A DNA stretch of 64,000 bases from Telluribacter humicola (lineage in GTDB: Bacteria > Bacteroidota > Bacteroidia > Cytophagales > Spirosomataceae). Below the pieces are notes generated by a model that was given only the letters and a program-made list of their open reading frames with translations, did not search any database and was not told the origin of the DNA. The stretch spans positions 1,736,001 through 1,800,000 of the forward strand of contig NZ_JAFIQT010000001.1 of assembly GCF_017355935.1 (NCBI RefSeq), given 5' to 3'. Positions 37,454 through 45,892 of the stretch are shown here, piece by piece (position 1 is the stretch's first letter; each line of letters opens with the position of its first letter). The position numbers were made by a program, and so were the translations under genes.

Positions 37454-37630
37454 TTAGTAGTTAGGGTTCTGTTCCGACCCACTCGTAAGTACTTCCGCCG
37501 ACGGAATGGGCCACAGGTACTGACGGTTGGCGTCAAATTTCCGGGCTACTATCTGCTTGATCAAACCTGCATTGTACGCTGAGTGGGAATTGATGTACAT
37601 GATATCGGCAATATTATCATACTCAAGCTC
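37454..37630 (-). pseudogene. Chimeric remnant: end of sigma region 4 joined to the last 38 codons of a SusD gene
   Basis: The frame continues from the sigma gene past its stop codon. Codons 1-20 (ELEYDNIADIMYINSHSAYN) look like the sigma-4 DNA-binding helices. The reading then changes at about 37570 into AGLIKQIVARKFDANRQYLW, PIPSAEV and a C-terminal QNPNY, the characteristic end of SusD/RagB lipoproteins. The stop is at 37454-37456. This is best explained by a deletion that removed the intervening anti-sigma, susC and most of susD genes. Nothing suggests a functional product. Confidence 0.85.
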
Positions 37631-38122
37631 CTAGTAGAACCGCAGATAAATGGCTTCTCGTTGGCGTTTGGTCTTGTCGAGCTGTGTACGTAGCTTTTTC
37701 AGGTCTTCGTGTTGAATCTCATTATTGATCAGGTACGATTCGATGGCAAACTGTACTTCAAACGTATAATCATCTGTAACTTCCTTGGCTTCTCTGAACC
37801 AACGGAGCCGTTGGGACTCTCTCGTAAGCTTGCAACGCAGGGATTTTAAGAGATAGAATTTTACCTGTTGAACATCATCGAGTTGCTCCCTTTTGTTCCA
37901 GAGTTCTATAAAAAGGTCGTGCAGACAGTCCTTTACAAATTCCCGATCGTTCTGGAGCCGGGCGCCATAGTTGAGCAAGAGGGGGTAGTAATGATTCAAT
38001 AGCTCAGCGAAGGCATTTCTATCTCCCTGCTTGAAAGCTTGCCAAAGTGCATACTCCTGACCATTTTCAGATAGAGTAGCTAGATGTTTAGATTGCCAGG
38101 TTGCTGCCCTTGATTCTTGCAT
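37631..38122 (-). pseudogene. ECF sigma-70 factor interrupted by an in-frame stop in region 4
   Basis: 163 codons to the first stop. Region 2 is recognisable (AFAELLNHYYPLLLNYGARL, CLHDLFIELWNKREQ). Region 4 begins with KTKRQREAIYLRFY and then meets TAG at 37631-37633, where homologues read Gln or similar and continue as ELEYDNIADIM. A single CAG-to-TAG change would explain it. The following codons remain in frame up to the SusD fusion. The gene probably controlled a lost SusCD locus. Region 2 alone is unlikely to work as a sigma factor. Confidence 0.8.
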
Positions 38123-38246
38123 TGTAGAATTGCATCGACGAGAACCAGAAATGATAGTTCTTCGTGGTAAAACATAAAGATTCCATGCCTCTTATCTATA
38201 AGAGACGAAGAAGTAGGAGTTGTCCTGAAAAAAATTGAATTATTTT

Positions 38247-39935
38247 TTAGTCAGTGATCCATTCCACCCTGAGAATCTTGCTACTTACACCCAGATCGGC
38301 AAAGAAGTGCTGCCAGTGGAGTTGCCGGGCAGACAGGTGGTCGGTAGGAGACTTTACTTCTACGAAAGCATACCCCTCATCATCCCACACCAGCAGGTCA
38401 GGAAAGCCCCGTGTATTCTCCTGCAGGTTAGAGGCCATCTCCAGCAGGACAGCGTGTAGCTGGGTAGGTGTAATCAGCTCCACTACGGCCAGCGCAGCCT
38501 CGAGTAGCTCGGGGTACCAGCCTACGAGTACGTTAGTGGTGCCGAATTTGTCGGTGTAGGTCTGCCTGATCGTTTCTCTGATTGCTTCCTTACTGTCGAG
38601 CTCTATAATCCGAGCCTTGAGCATACTGTGCCGCTTGAAGTAAAAGTCAGGCAGAAAAAAATCAGACGGAACTCGCTGCAGGGGATGGTGAATGGCCTGT
38701 ACGTTGGTATCATAGATAATATCCCAGAACAGGAGACCAAATAAGGCCCGCCAGGGCTCATTCTCACTGAACAGTGCATTATGTCCCTGTTCGCGGTAGT
38801 ACTCTATGACTCCCCGCTCTACCTGATAGCGATAGCTTATAGGAATCTGTACTGACCCGGCCGCCTGCAGGGCCTGGGTAGTACGACGGGTAGAGCGCTT
38901 TTTCTTATTCAGAATCTTCTCCCGGAAGTCCAGTGCAAAGAAGCGCTCATCGGCGTTCTGCGGATGTGCCATCATGTCGTCGCACAGAGCCAGGGCTTCT
39001 TCCACATCACCCATGCGGTGTAGCAGCCGGGCCCGGCGCTCCCGCGAAGGGGCATGGTCAGTAAGCTGGTATACGGCCAGGGCTTGCTCCGGGAGTTTTT
39101 TCCGCTCCAGCCAGGCGCCAACCTTGAGTACCAGCTGACGGTAGGAGGGAAGGGCCACCAGGCTCAGGTCATCCGGCAGGCCTCCCTGCCAGTTCATAAA
39201 CCAGTCGTAAATTTCCTCGGGGGGCAGTTCATCTTTCAGCTCATAGAATGTCTCTTTCGTGAGCGATACCATCAGCTTGTCGTCGGCATCTTTACGCGTG
39301 GCAAAACGCACCGATAGCTGATCTTCATCAAACGACTGAAAGCGTACATGCCCCAGGTCCCGCACCACAAACTCGGTCATGTCAGCATGGCGATTGCCGA
39401 AGAAGAGAAACTTCATCATCATGACCTCTATCTCATAGCCTACCTTCACGATGGGCTCCAGAGCATCGACGGCTTCATAGAGTACTTTGAAAGAGTACTC
39501 ATGCAGGAGCCAGCGCATCAGGTCTGCCTTGAGGATAGCCTTGGGTGGCATAATCACCGGAGCCAGTGCCTGCGTAATGAGTAAGAGCTCGGGTTTACTG
39601 AGCAGGTTAAGTACCTCCGGGGCCCGGTGGGCGTGCTGTTCCGAAAGTACTTCGGCAAAACCATTTTCTATTAGTTCAGTAATAGCGTCGGGTATATCGC
39701 AGATCTCGGTATAAGCCAAAGCATTGACCCTGAAGAAGGCTCCTCGGCGGTTGCTGAACCGGATAAAAAGACAGCGGGCATCTTCGGATAAGGCATTGTA
39801 TGAACGCAGGAATTCCTTCTCAGGCTCATTCAGGATATGACCGTACATTTTTTGCACGAAATCCAGGACAAAGCCAAAGTATTCGAGGTAGTACTTGGGA
39901 GGTAATTCGGTACGCGCCTGCTCGCTGCTGCTCAC
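38247..39935 (-). CDS. VRR-NUC domain nuclease (Fan1-like)
   Basis: 562 residues. A long helical N-terminal part with TPR-like segments (about 280-350) is followed by a C-terminal VRR-NUC nuclease with GFPDLLVWD and EVKSPTDHLSARQ, which carry the catalytic Asp, Glu and Lys plus Gln. This architecture matches the bacterial relatives of eukaryotic FAN1, a structure-specific nuclease for cross-link repair. In bacteria they are scattered, and the biological role is poorly known. The gene stands alone, diverging from pgk across a 28-bp palindrome. Confidence 0.9.
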   Translation of the reverse strand: MSSSEQARTELPPKYYLEYFGFVLDFVQKMYGHILNEPEKEFLRSYNALSEDARCLFIRFSNRRGAFFRVNALAYTEICDIPDAITELIENGFAEVLSEQHAHRAPEVLNLLSKPELLLITQALAPVIMPPKAILKADLMRWLLHEYSFKVLYEAVDALEPIVKVGYEIEVMMMKFLFFGNRHADMTEFVVRDLGHVRFQSFDEDQLSVRFATRKDADDKLMVSLTKETFYELKDELPPEEIYDWFMNWQGGLPDDLSLVALPSYRQLVLKVGAWLERKKLPEQALAVYQLTDHAPSRERRARLLHRMGDVEEALALCDDMMAHPQNADERFFALDFREKILNKKKRSTRRTTQALQAAGSVQIPISYRYQVERGVIEYYREQGHNALFSENEPWRALFGLLFWDIIYDTNVQAIHHPLQRVPSDFFLPDFYFKRHSMLKARIIELDSKEAIRETIRQTYTDKFGTTNVLVGWYPELLEAALAVVELITPTQLHAVLLEMASNLQENTRGFPDLLVWDDEGYAFVEVKSPTDHLSARQLHWQHFFADLGVSSKILRVEWITD

Positions 39936-40067
39936 GGAGTAATGGTACTGTTAATGGGTGGATTTGGTGCTTGATTTATCTAAAGATAAAACGGTAAAGG
40001 ACGCGGTAGAGTTCATGATTAAATAATATCACGAAAATAGAACCATAAGCAGTAAAAATTGTAATAA

Positions 40068-40095
40068 ATATGGCTAATTAGCTAATTAGCCATAT
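40068..40095. repeat. Perfect 28-bp palindrome upstream of pgk
   Basis: ATATGGCTAATTAG followed by its exact reverse complement, with nested GCTAATTAGC units. It ends 28 bases before the putative pgk -7 box, where an activator or repressor dimer would sit. It lies in the 225-base gap 39936-40160, which holds no other gene. Confidence 0.85.
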
Positions 40096-40123
40096 CTTAT
40101 ATAGTGTTTTTAAAGAATTGGTT

Positions 40124-40131
40124 TACATTTG
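40124..40131 (+). promoter_or_regulatory. Putative -7 box (TACATTTG) of pgk
   Basis: TACATTTG fits TAnnTTTG and lies 29 bases before the ATG at 40161. The -33 region is TGTTTTTAAAG, without a clear TTG, which would fit an activator-dependent promoter. Confidence 0.45.
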
Positions 40132-40160
40132 TTTTCGTTCAAAAACAATTTACCTACCCT

Positions 40161-41351
40161 ATGAGAACACTTGACTCTTACGACTTTTCCGGAAAAAAGG
40201 CCCTCGTTCGGGTTGACTTCAACGTACCTCTCAATGACAAATATGAGATTACGGATGATACCCGTATCAAGGCTACTGTTCCAACCATAACGAAGATACT
40301 GAACGATGGTGGGGCTTGTATTCTGATGTCACACCTGGGACGTCCTAAGGACGGACCAACCGAAAAATACTCCCTGAAGCACCTGGTTACGCCCCTGTCT
40401 CTGATCTTTGGCCGTACGGTTAAGTTCGCGGATGACTGTATTGGTGAAAAAGCAACTGAGCTGGCGGCTGGTCTGCAGCCCGGCGAAATTCTGTTGCTGG
40501 AAAACCTGCGCTTCTACAAAGAAGAAGAAAAAGGCAACGAAGAGTTTGCTCAGAAACTGGCCAAACTGGGAGATGTATGGGTAATGGATGCCTTTGGTAC
40601 TGCGCACCGTGCTCACGCCTCTACGGCAGTAATCGGTCAGTACTTTGAAGATAAAGTATGTGGCTACGTAATGCAGGCCGAACTGGATAACGCCCAGCGT
40701 ATCCTCGAGCATGCCGAACGTCCATTTACAGCCATCATGGGTGGAGCCAAGATTTCGGATAAAATCCTGATCATTGAGCGCCTGCTTGACAACGTAGACA
40801 ACCTCATCATTGGTGGTGGTATGTCGTATACATTCTCCAAAGCAAAAGGAGGAAAGATTGGAAAGTCACTACTTGAAGCCGATAAGCAGGAACTGACCCT
40901 TGAGATTCTTGAGAAGGCAAAGGCCAAAGGTGTGAATATCATTCTGCCGGTTGATACCGTAATCGCTGATGGCTTCAGCAATGATGCCAACCGCCAGACC
41001 GTGAAAGCCGGTGAGATACCTAATGAGTGGGAAGGCCTGGACATTGGACCTGAATCAGTGAAGCTATTCAAAGATATCGTAGCTAACTCCAAGACTATCC
41101 TCTGGAACGGTCCTATGGGGGTATTTGAGTTCCCTAACTTTGCCGTAGGTACCAACGCCATTGCTGAGGCAGTAGTGAAGGCTACCGAGGAGAACGACGC
41201 ATTCTCCCTGATCGGTGGTGGAGACTCAGCATCGGCAGTAAATAACGCTGGCTACGGTGACCGCGTGAGCTACGTATCCACCGGTGGTGGTGCCCTTCTG
41301 GAATACATGGAAGGTAAAGAACTTCCCGGTGTAGCGGCCCTTAATGCATAA
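40161..41351 (+). CDS. pgk: Phosphoglycerate kinase
   Basis: 396 residues from the ATG at 40161 ([24 protein letters not shown]). Hallmarks include RVDFNVPL for the substrate side, LMSHLGRPK, and the nucleotide side [18 protein letters not shown] and GGGDSASAV. This glycolytic enzyme transfers phosphate between 1,3-bisphosphoglycerate and ADP. It is a single gene between a palindrome-containing promoter region and a terminator. An upstream in-frame ATG at 40104 would add 19 residues that overlap the promoter and is unlikely. Confidence 0.97.
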   Translation: MRTLDSYDFSGKKALVRVDFNVPLNDKYEITDDTRIKATVPTITKILNDGGACILMSHLGRPKDGPTEKYSLKHLVTPLSLIFGRTVKFADDCIGEKATELAAGLQPGEILLLENLRFYKEEEKGNEEFAQKLAKLGDVWVMDAFGTAHRAHASTAVIGQYFEDKVCGYVMQAELDNAQRILEHAERPFTAIMGGAKISDKILIIERLLDNVDNLIIGGGMSYTFSKAKGGKIGKSLLEADKQELTLEILEKAKAKGVNIILPVDTVIADGFSNDANRQTVKAGEIPNEWEGLDIGPESVKLFKDIVANSKTILWNGPMGVFEFPNFAVGTNAIAEAVVKATEENDAFSLIGGGDSASAVNNAGYGDRVSYVSTGGGALLEYMEGKELPGVAALNA

Positions 41352-41385
41352 TCCTGCTAACTGGCTGTAGAAAATACAATAGGGT

Positions 41386-41424
41386 AAAAAGAGAGAGCAG
41401 GACCGTCCTGCTCTCTCTCTTTTT
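41386..41424 (+). terminator. Terminator of pgk
   Basis: Long stem AAAAAGAGAGAGCAGGAC/GTCCTGCTCTCTCTCTTTTT, with one extra dinucleotide on the right arm, ending in TTTTT. Confidence 0.85.
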
Positions 41425-41435
41425 GTAGACCAATA

Positions 41436-41470
41436 AAAAATCCACTCCTCAATATGGGAGTGGATTTTCA
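41436..41470 (-). terminator. Terminator of the TonB-receptor gene
   Basis: Stem AAAATCCACTCC/GGAGTGGATTTT. The minus strand ends in TTTTTTATTGG. It lies 65 bases after the receptor's stop codon and opposite the pgk terminator. Confidence 0.8.
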
Positions 41471-41536
41471 TTTTCTTAACCTAAACTAATCGTATGAATA
41501 AAGTCAACTTTCGCCAACTGATACTCCAAATTTTAA

Positions 41537-44002
41537 TTAATTATTTGTCTGAACGCGCTGTTGCAGTTCATCCGAGCCCGTTTTGCGCTGGCGGGCACCT
41601 TTCACATTCTGGTTACCAAAGCGGTAGGTAAATGTGGCGCGGATCTGACGGCTTGGCCATCTTGACTGTACTGTCAGATTGATATCTCTGAAATCAGCTA
41701 CTCCTTTGAACTTGTTGGTCCAGAAAACATCATTGACGTTCAGACGCAGTGTACCTTTCTTATCAAGTACTGTCTTTTGCAGACCCAGGTTGAGCATACC
41801 CTGTGGATTCGCTACAAAGAATCCGTAGACGCTTTTGCTGTTGTACCAGCCAGATACCTCGGCTGACCAACCCTTAGGCAGGCGGAACTGGTTGTTAGCG
41901 TAGGCATTCCAGCTAATCTGTTCTACGTCGAAGAGCTCACTCTGGTAGAAGGTCTGGTAGCGGTTGTACACTCCGGTAAAGTTGGTTTGCAGCGACCACC
42001 ATTTCGTAACAGGGATCGGCATCGAAATCGTCAGGCTCAGGTTATCCTGGTTGTCCAGGTTTTCGGTAGTGACGAATGTCTTGTTCTCTGCCGCAATCAA
42101 TCGAGGTACTTCCCGTACGATCACATCCTTGATACGGCTATACGCCAGGCTGGTATTCAGGAAGCTCTTGAAGGTATGAGTCAACTGGAATGAGTGCGTA
42201 TACTGGGGTTTCAGGTTGGGGTTACCACGCTGGAAGGTATAAGGGTCCAGGTAGAACTCGAATGGGTTGAGCGACTGATAATCGGGACGGTCGATGCGGC
42301 GGCTGTATGACAGGTTCAGGACGTTGCTGCTATCCAGCTGGCGTGATATAAATACGCTCGGGAACAGGTTGACGTAGTTGCGGTCACGGATATCATTTAG
42401 GGTAACCGAGTTACCGATCGAGTGCGTATGCTCAGCACGCAGACCTAACTGGTACTGTGTCTTGGCGTTGATCTTTCCGCTCAGGTTAGCGTAGGCCGCA
42501 TTGATATTCTCTGAGTACTTAAAGTGGTTGGTACGGGTAGGATCAAGCGTCCAGTCGTCCAGCTTCTGCTCAAATTTCATATTGTTATCCGAAGCCACAT
42601 AACTTGATTTCAGACCGGTTTCGAATTTGGCTTTGCCGATCGATTGAGTATAATCAAGCTTTGCTACACCGATATTGATATCAGAAGGCATGCCGTTACG
42701 TACCAGTTCAGGAGTACCTGATGGTTCGCCGGTAGGGGTAAAGTAGCGGGTGTCCAGCAGGTTGTTACTCTTACCGCTATAATTTACATAGTCAGCATCG
42801 AAAGTCAGTTCCTTACCTTTGTCATCAAACTGGTGTTTCAGGTTGACATTGGCGCTGATGTTGTTCATCTTCGAGCCGCTCTCTGTAATGGTCTGGTACG
42901 TCTGACGTAAGCTCTTGTCGCCATTCAGAATGCGGGTATTGGTTTCTCCACGGGGCGTATTCCAATCATTATGGAAACCGGATACCAGGGCACCTATGGT
43001 TGTCTTCTTGGTAACAAAGTAGTCTATACCGGCTCTGACACTGTAGTTCTGTGAGCTGTTGCGGCGGTAGGTTTTCTGATCAAATATCGTGATGTTGTCA
43101 TTATAGGGGATTTCACGGTAGATATCATTCGTATTAAACCCGTTTCCTTTGTAGCCGTTGAGCGTCGCAAAGGTACTGATCTTGCCCTCGCGGTGATTCA
43201 GTGAGAGCGAGCCATTACCACGACCGTACTTGTCGCCTACTACACCTCCGCCTACCGTAAAGGTACCGTTGGTACCGAAGTTCTTGTTACGCTTAAACTT
43301 GATGTTGATAATACCCGAGTTACCCACGGCATCGTACTTGGATGACGGGTTAGTGATCAGTTCTATCTTCTCAATATTATCGCTGGGCGTGTTGCGCAGC
43401 AGATTCATCAGTTCCTGTTGGGAGAGGAAGGTCTGCTTGCCGTCGATCTGGACAATTACCCCATCCTTGCCACGTAGCTGTACTCGTTCGTTCTGCTGGT
43501 CTACAGTGATACCGGGAGCGCGTTCCAGTACTTCCAGAGCGGTAGCACCGGCCGATACGATACTGTTTTCTACGTTCACCACCGTGCGGTCTATCTGCTG
43601 CTCTATGAAGGGCTTCTTAGCTACTACATTGACCTCTTTCAGATTCTGTACATCCGTAGACAGCGTAACGGTTGAAAGCTGAACGCCCTCGTGACCTACT
43701 ACAAACGGTTGGCTATATACTTTCTGGTACCCAACCATTGACACCAGCGTCAAGTAGCGACCCGCCTCAATCTGCTCTATGACGTATTTACCATCTACAT
43801 CGGTGGTGGTACCTTTGGCCAGCGTTGAGTCCTTTGCCTTAAGGAGCAATACGTTAACGAAGGGAAAGGCCTGCTGTTTTTCGTCAAGTACTGAGCCGGA
43901 TACCTGTCCTCTTACACCCGTCTGGGCTGATGCGGGTGTCCCGGGAAGTAAGACGGCAGCGACTGCCGCCGCGGCAAATAGTCTGGTAAAGAATGATTTC
44001 AT
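41537..44002 (-). CDS. TonB-dependent receptor / outer-membrane beta-barrel family protein
   Basis: 821 residues with a signal peptide ending at PASAQ. A CarboxypepD_reg-like beta-sandwich occupies about residues 30-120 (GSVLDEKQQAFPFVNVLLL, GRYLTLVSMVGYQKVY). A plug domain follows (VLERAPGITVDQQNERVQLRG, IELITNPSSKYDAVGNSGIINIK), and a C-terminal 14-20 strand barrel ends in FTYRFGNQNVKG plus a polar tail. It lacks a SusD partner, so it belongs to the non-SusC group (OMP_b-brl_3). It probably takes up a siderophore, peptide or small ligand by TonB energy. The substrate is unknown. Confidence 0.92.
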   Translation of the reverse strand: MKSFFTRLFAAAAVAAVLLPGTPASAQTGVRGQVSGSVLDEKQQAFPFVNVLLLKAKDSTLAKGTTTDVDGKYVIEQIEAGRYLTLVSMVGYQKVYSQPFVVGHEGVQLSTVTLSTDVQNLKEVNVVAKKPFIEQQIDRTVVNVENSIVSAGATALEVLERAPGITVDQQNERVQLRGKDGVIVQIDGKQTFLSQQELMNLLRNTPSDNIEKIELITNPSSKYDAVGNSGIINIKFKRNKNFGTNGTFTVGGGVVGDKYGRGNGSLSLNHREGKISTFATLNGYKGNGFNTNDIYREIPYNDNITIFDQKTYRRNSSQNYSVRAGIDYFVTKKTTIGALVSGFHNDWNTPRGETNTRILNGDKSLRQTYQTITESGSKMNNISANVNLKHQFDDKGKELTFDADYVNYSGKSNNLLDTRYFTPTGEPSGTPELVRNGMPSDINIGVAKLDYTQSIGKAKFETGLKSSYVASDNNMKFEQKLDDWTLDPTRTNHFKYSENINAAYANLSGKINAKTQYQLGLRAEHTHSIGNSVTLNDIRDRNYVNLFPSVFISRQLDSSNVLNLSYSRRIDRPDYQSLNPFEFYLDPYTFQRGNPNLKPQYTHSFQLTHTFKSFLNTSLAYSRIKDVIVREVPRLIAAENKTFVTTENLDNQDNLSLTISMPIPVTKWWSLQTNFTGVYNRYQTFYQSELFDVEQISWNAYANNQFRLPKGWSAEVSGWYNSKSVYGFFVANPQGMLNLGLQKTVLDKKGTLRLNVNDVFWTNKFKGVADFRDINLTVQSRWPSRQIRATFTYRFGNQNVKGARQRKTGSDELQQRVQTNN

Positions 44003-44055
44003 GGCTAACAGATGTTATACTAGGTTGCTTATCTTTTAAGTTATGATCTACATTG

Positions 44056-44063
44056 CAAAGATA
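44056..44063 (-). promoter_or_regulatory. Putative -7 box (TATCTTTG) of the TonB-receptor gene
   Basis: TATCTTTG on the minus strand, about 55 bases before the receptor start, fits TAnnTTTG. No clean TTG -33 element was found. Confidence 0.4.
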
Positions 44064-44244
44064 AGTACTTTGTATAGCATAGAACCTTTCATTACACGAA
44101 AGGCGGATTATTGGTATGAACGGAACAAGTTATCTATCGAGGTAATCTGTGCTCGTCGGTAGATAGATGTAAAGTGAATAAAGAATGTTGCACCGTGAAA
44201 GAAAAAAAATTTGAATGGTGGATAATACAGGTTGAATGGAACCT

Positions 44245-44297
44245 GCTGCCGCAGTGGAACTGCCCTAGTGGAGCTGCCTCATTTCCACTGGGGCAGC
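44245..44297. repeat. GC-rich hairpin/14-mer repeat element in the 408-base gap before pncB
   Basis: GCTGCCGCAGTGGAA (44245-44259) pairs with TTCCACTGGGGCAGC (44283-44297) with one mismatch. Between them lie two further CTGCCnnAGTGGA-like units with 14-base spacing. The remaining gap 44003-44410 is AT-rich and shows no gene. The element could be an RNA leader structure for pncB, a repetitive extragenic palindrome, or a chance duplication. Confidence 0.6.
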
Positions 44298-44410
44298 AAA
44301 CAAGACCATTATATTTTGGGTAGTACTATAAATTAAAGGGGGGAGGTATGGTAAATGGTGGTGCTGTTCTATCTTGCCTCTCCAATAGTAAGTAATGACA
44401 CCAGTACTGT

Positions 44411-45892
44411 ATGATCAACAAGCTTTACGATACATCACTTAGTCTGCTGACCGACCTGTACCAGCTTACCATGGCCTATGGCTACTTCAAATCCGGTAAA
44501 GCCGAGCAGGAAGCGGTATTTAATCTCTATTTCAGAAAGCACCCTTTTCAGGGAGGATTTACGGTAGCCTGTGGTTTGAGCAGTGTGATTGACTACCTCA
44601 ATGAGTACCGTATCTCCGACAGTGACCTTACGTATCTGGGCTCCCTGACGGGCAGTGATGGTAAGCCACTCTTTACACAGGATTTTCTAGAGTACCTGCG
44701 TACGATGGAGTTCCGGTGTGACGTCGAAGCGGTACCCGAGGGTACTGTAGTATTCCCGAACGAGCCCCTACTCCGGATCAAAGGCCCTATCCTGCAGTGC
44801 CAGCTACTGGAAACGCCCCTTCTCAACCTGATCAACTTCCAGACGCTGATCGCGACCAAAGCGGCCCGGATGCGCCTGGTAGCAGAGAAAGATCTGTTGT
44901 TAGAGTTTGGCTTACGACGTGCCCAGGGACCCGATGGTGGTATGACCGCCAGCCGGGCTGCCTATATAGGTGGTTTTGATGCTACCTCTAATGTGCTGGC
45001 TGGTAAGCTATATGGGATACCCGTGCGTGGTACGCACGCGCACAGCTGGGTGATGTCGTTCGATAGTGAGCTGGAGTCGTTTGAGACCTATGCCCAGATG
45101 ATGCCCAATAACGTTACCCTGCTTGTGGATACCTATGATACTATACAGGGGGTAAAGAATGCAATAAAAGTAGGTGAGCAGCTCCGAGCCAGAGGCTACG
45201 ACCTAGGTGGGATCAGACTCGACTCAGGTGACCTGGCGTACCTGAGTATTGAAGCGCGAAAGCTATTGGATGAAGCAGGATTCAAGAATACCAATATTGT
45301 AGCCAGCAATGATCTGGACGAGCACATCATGGCGAGCCTGAAAAACCAGGGAGCTAAGATTAACGTCTGGGGGGTAGGTACTAAGCTGGTGACTGCCTTT
45401 GACCAGCCTGCTCTGGGTGGAGTATACAAGCTGGCGGCAATTTGTACCCGGGAGAACCATTGGGAGTACAAGCTTAAGCTCTCGGAACAGGCGGTGAAGG
45501 TATCGACGCCCGGTATTCAGCAGGTGCGGCGCTACTGCGAAAACGGCAGCTACATAGCGGATATGATATTTAATGAAGAAACCCCACCACCCGCTGAGCC
45601 TACTATGGTAGATCCTTATGATTTTACCCGTCGTAGTACTTTTGCTTCTTCACTATCCTACGAGGATCTACTGGTACCTGTATTCCGGCAGGGGAAGCTG
45701 GTGTATGAACTACCCGGTGTAGAGGAGGCCCGCAAGCGGGTACAAAACCAACTGGCTTCCTTCCACGGAGGGATCAAGCGCTTTGTCAATCCACATACAT
45801 TTCCGGTTGGACTGGAACGGCAACTGTTTGATCTGAAGACAGACCTGATCTTCCAGCTACGCTCACCCAAAAAAGTAGCCGTCAATGAATAA
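44411..45892 (+). CDS. pncB: Nicotinate phosphoribosyltransferase
   Basis: 493 residues. It starts NKLYDTSLSLLTDLYQLTMAYGYF, the typical NAPRTase opening. The phosphoribosyl site is suggested by GLRRAQGPDGGMTASRAAYIGGFD, RGTHAHSWVMSF and GGIRLDSGDLAYLS. It forms nicotinate mononucleotide in the NAD salvage pathway. The length and DSGD motif fit the longer bacterial type. Its last eight bases overlap the start of the desaturase-like gene, so the two are co-transcribed, although they share no obvious pathway. Confidence 0.95.
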   Translation: MINKLYDTSLSLLTDLYQLTMAYGYFKSGKAEQEAVFNLYFRKHPFQGGFTVACGLSSVIDYLNEYRISDSDLTYLGSLTGSDGKPLFTQDFLEYLRTMEFRCDVEAVPEGTVVFPNEPLLRIKGPILQCQLLETPLLNLINFQTLIATKAARMRLVAEKDLLLEFGLRRAQGPDGGMTASRAAYIGGFDATSNVLAGKLYGIPVRGTHAHSWVMSFDSELESFETYAQMMPNNVTLLVDTYDTIQGVKNAIKVGEQLRARGYDLGGIRLDSGDLAYLSIEARKLLDEAGFKNTNIVASNDLDEHIMASLKNQGAKINVWGVGTKLVTAFDQPALGGVYKLAAICTRENHWEYKLKLSEQAVKVSTPGIQQVRRYCENGSYIADMIFNEETPPPAEPTMVDPYDFTRRSTFASSLSYEDLLVPVFRQGKLVYELPGVEEARKRVQNQLASFHGGIKRFVNPHTFPVGLERQLFDLKTDLIFQLRSPKKVAVNE

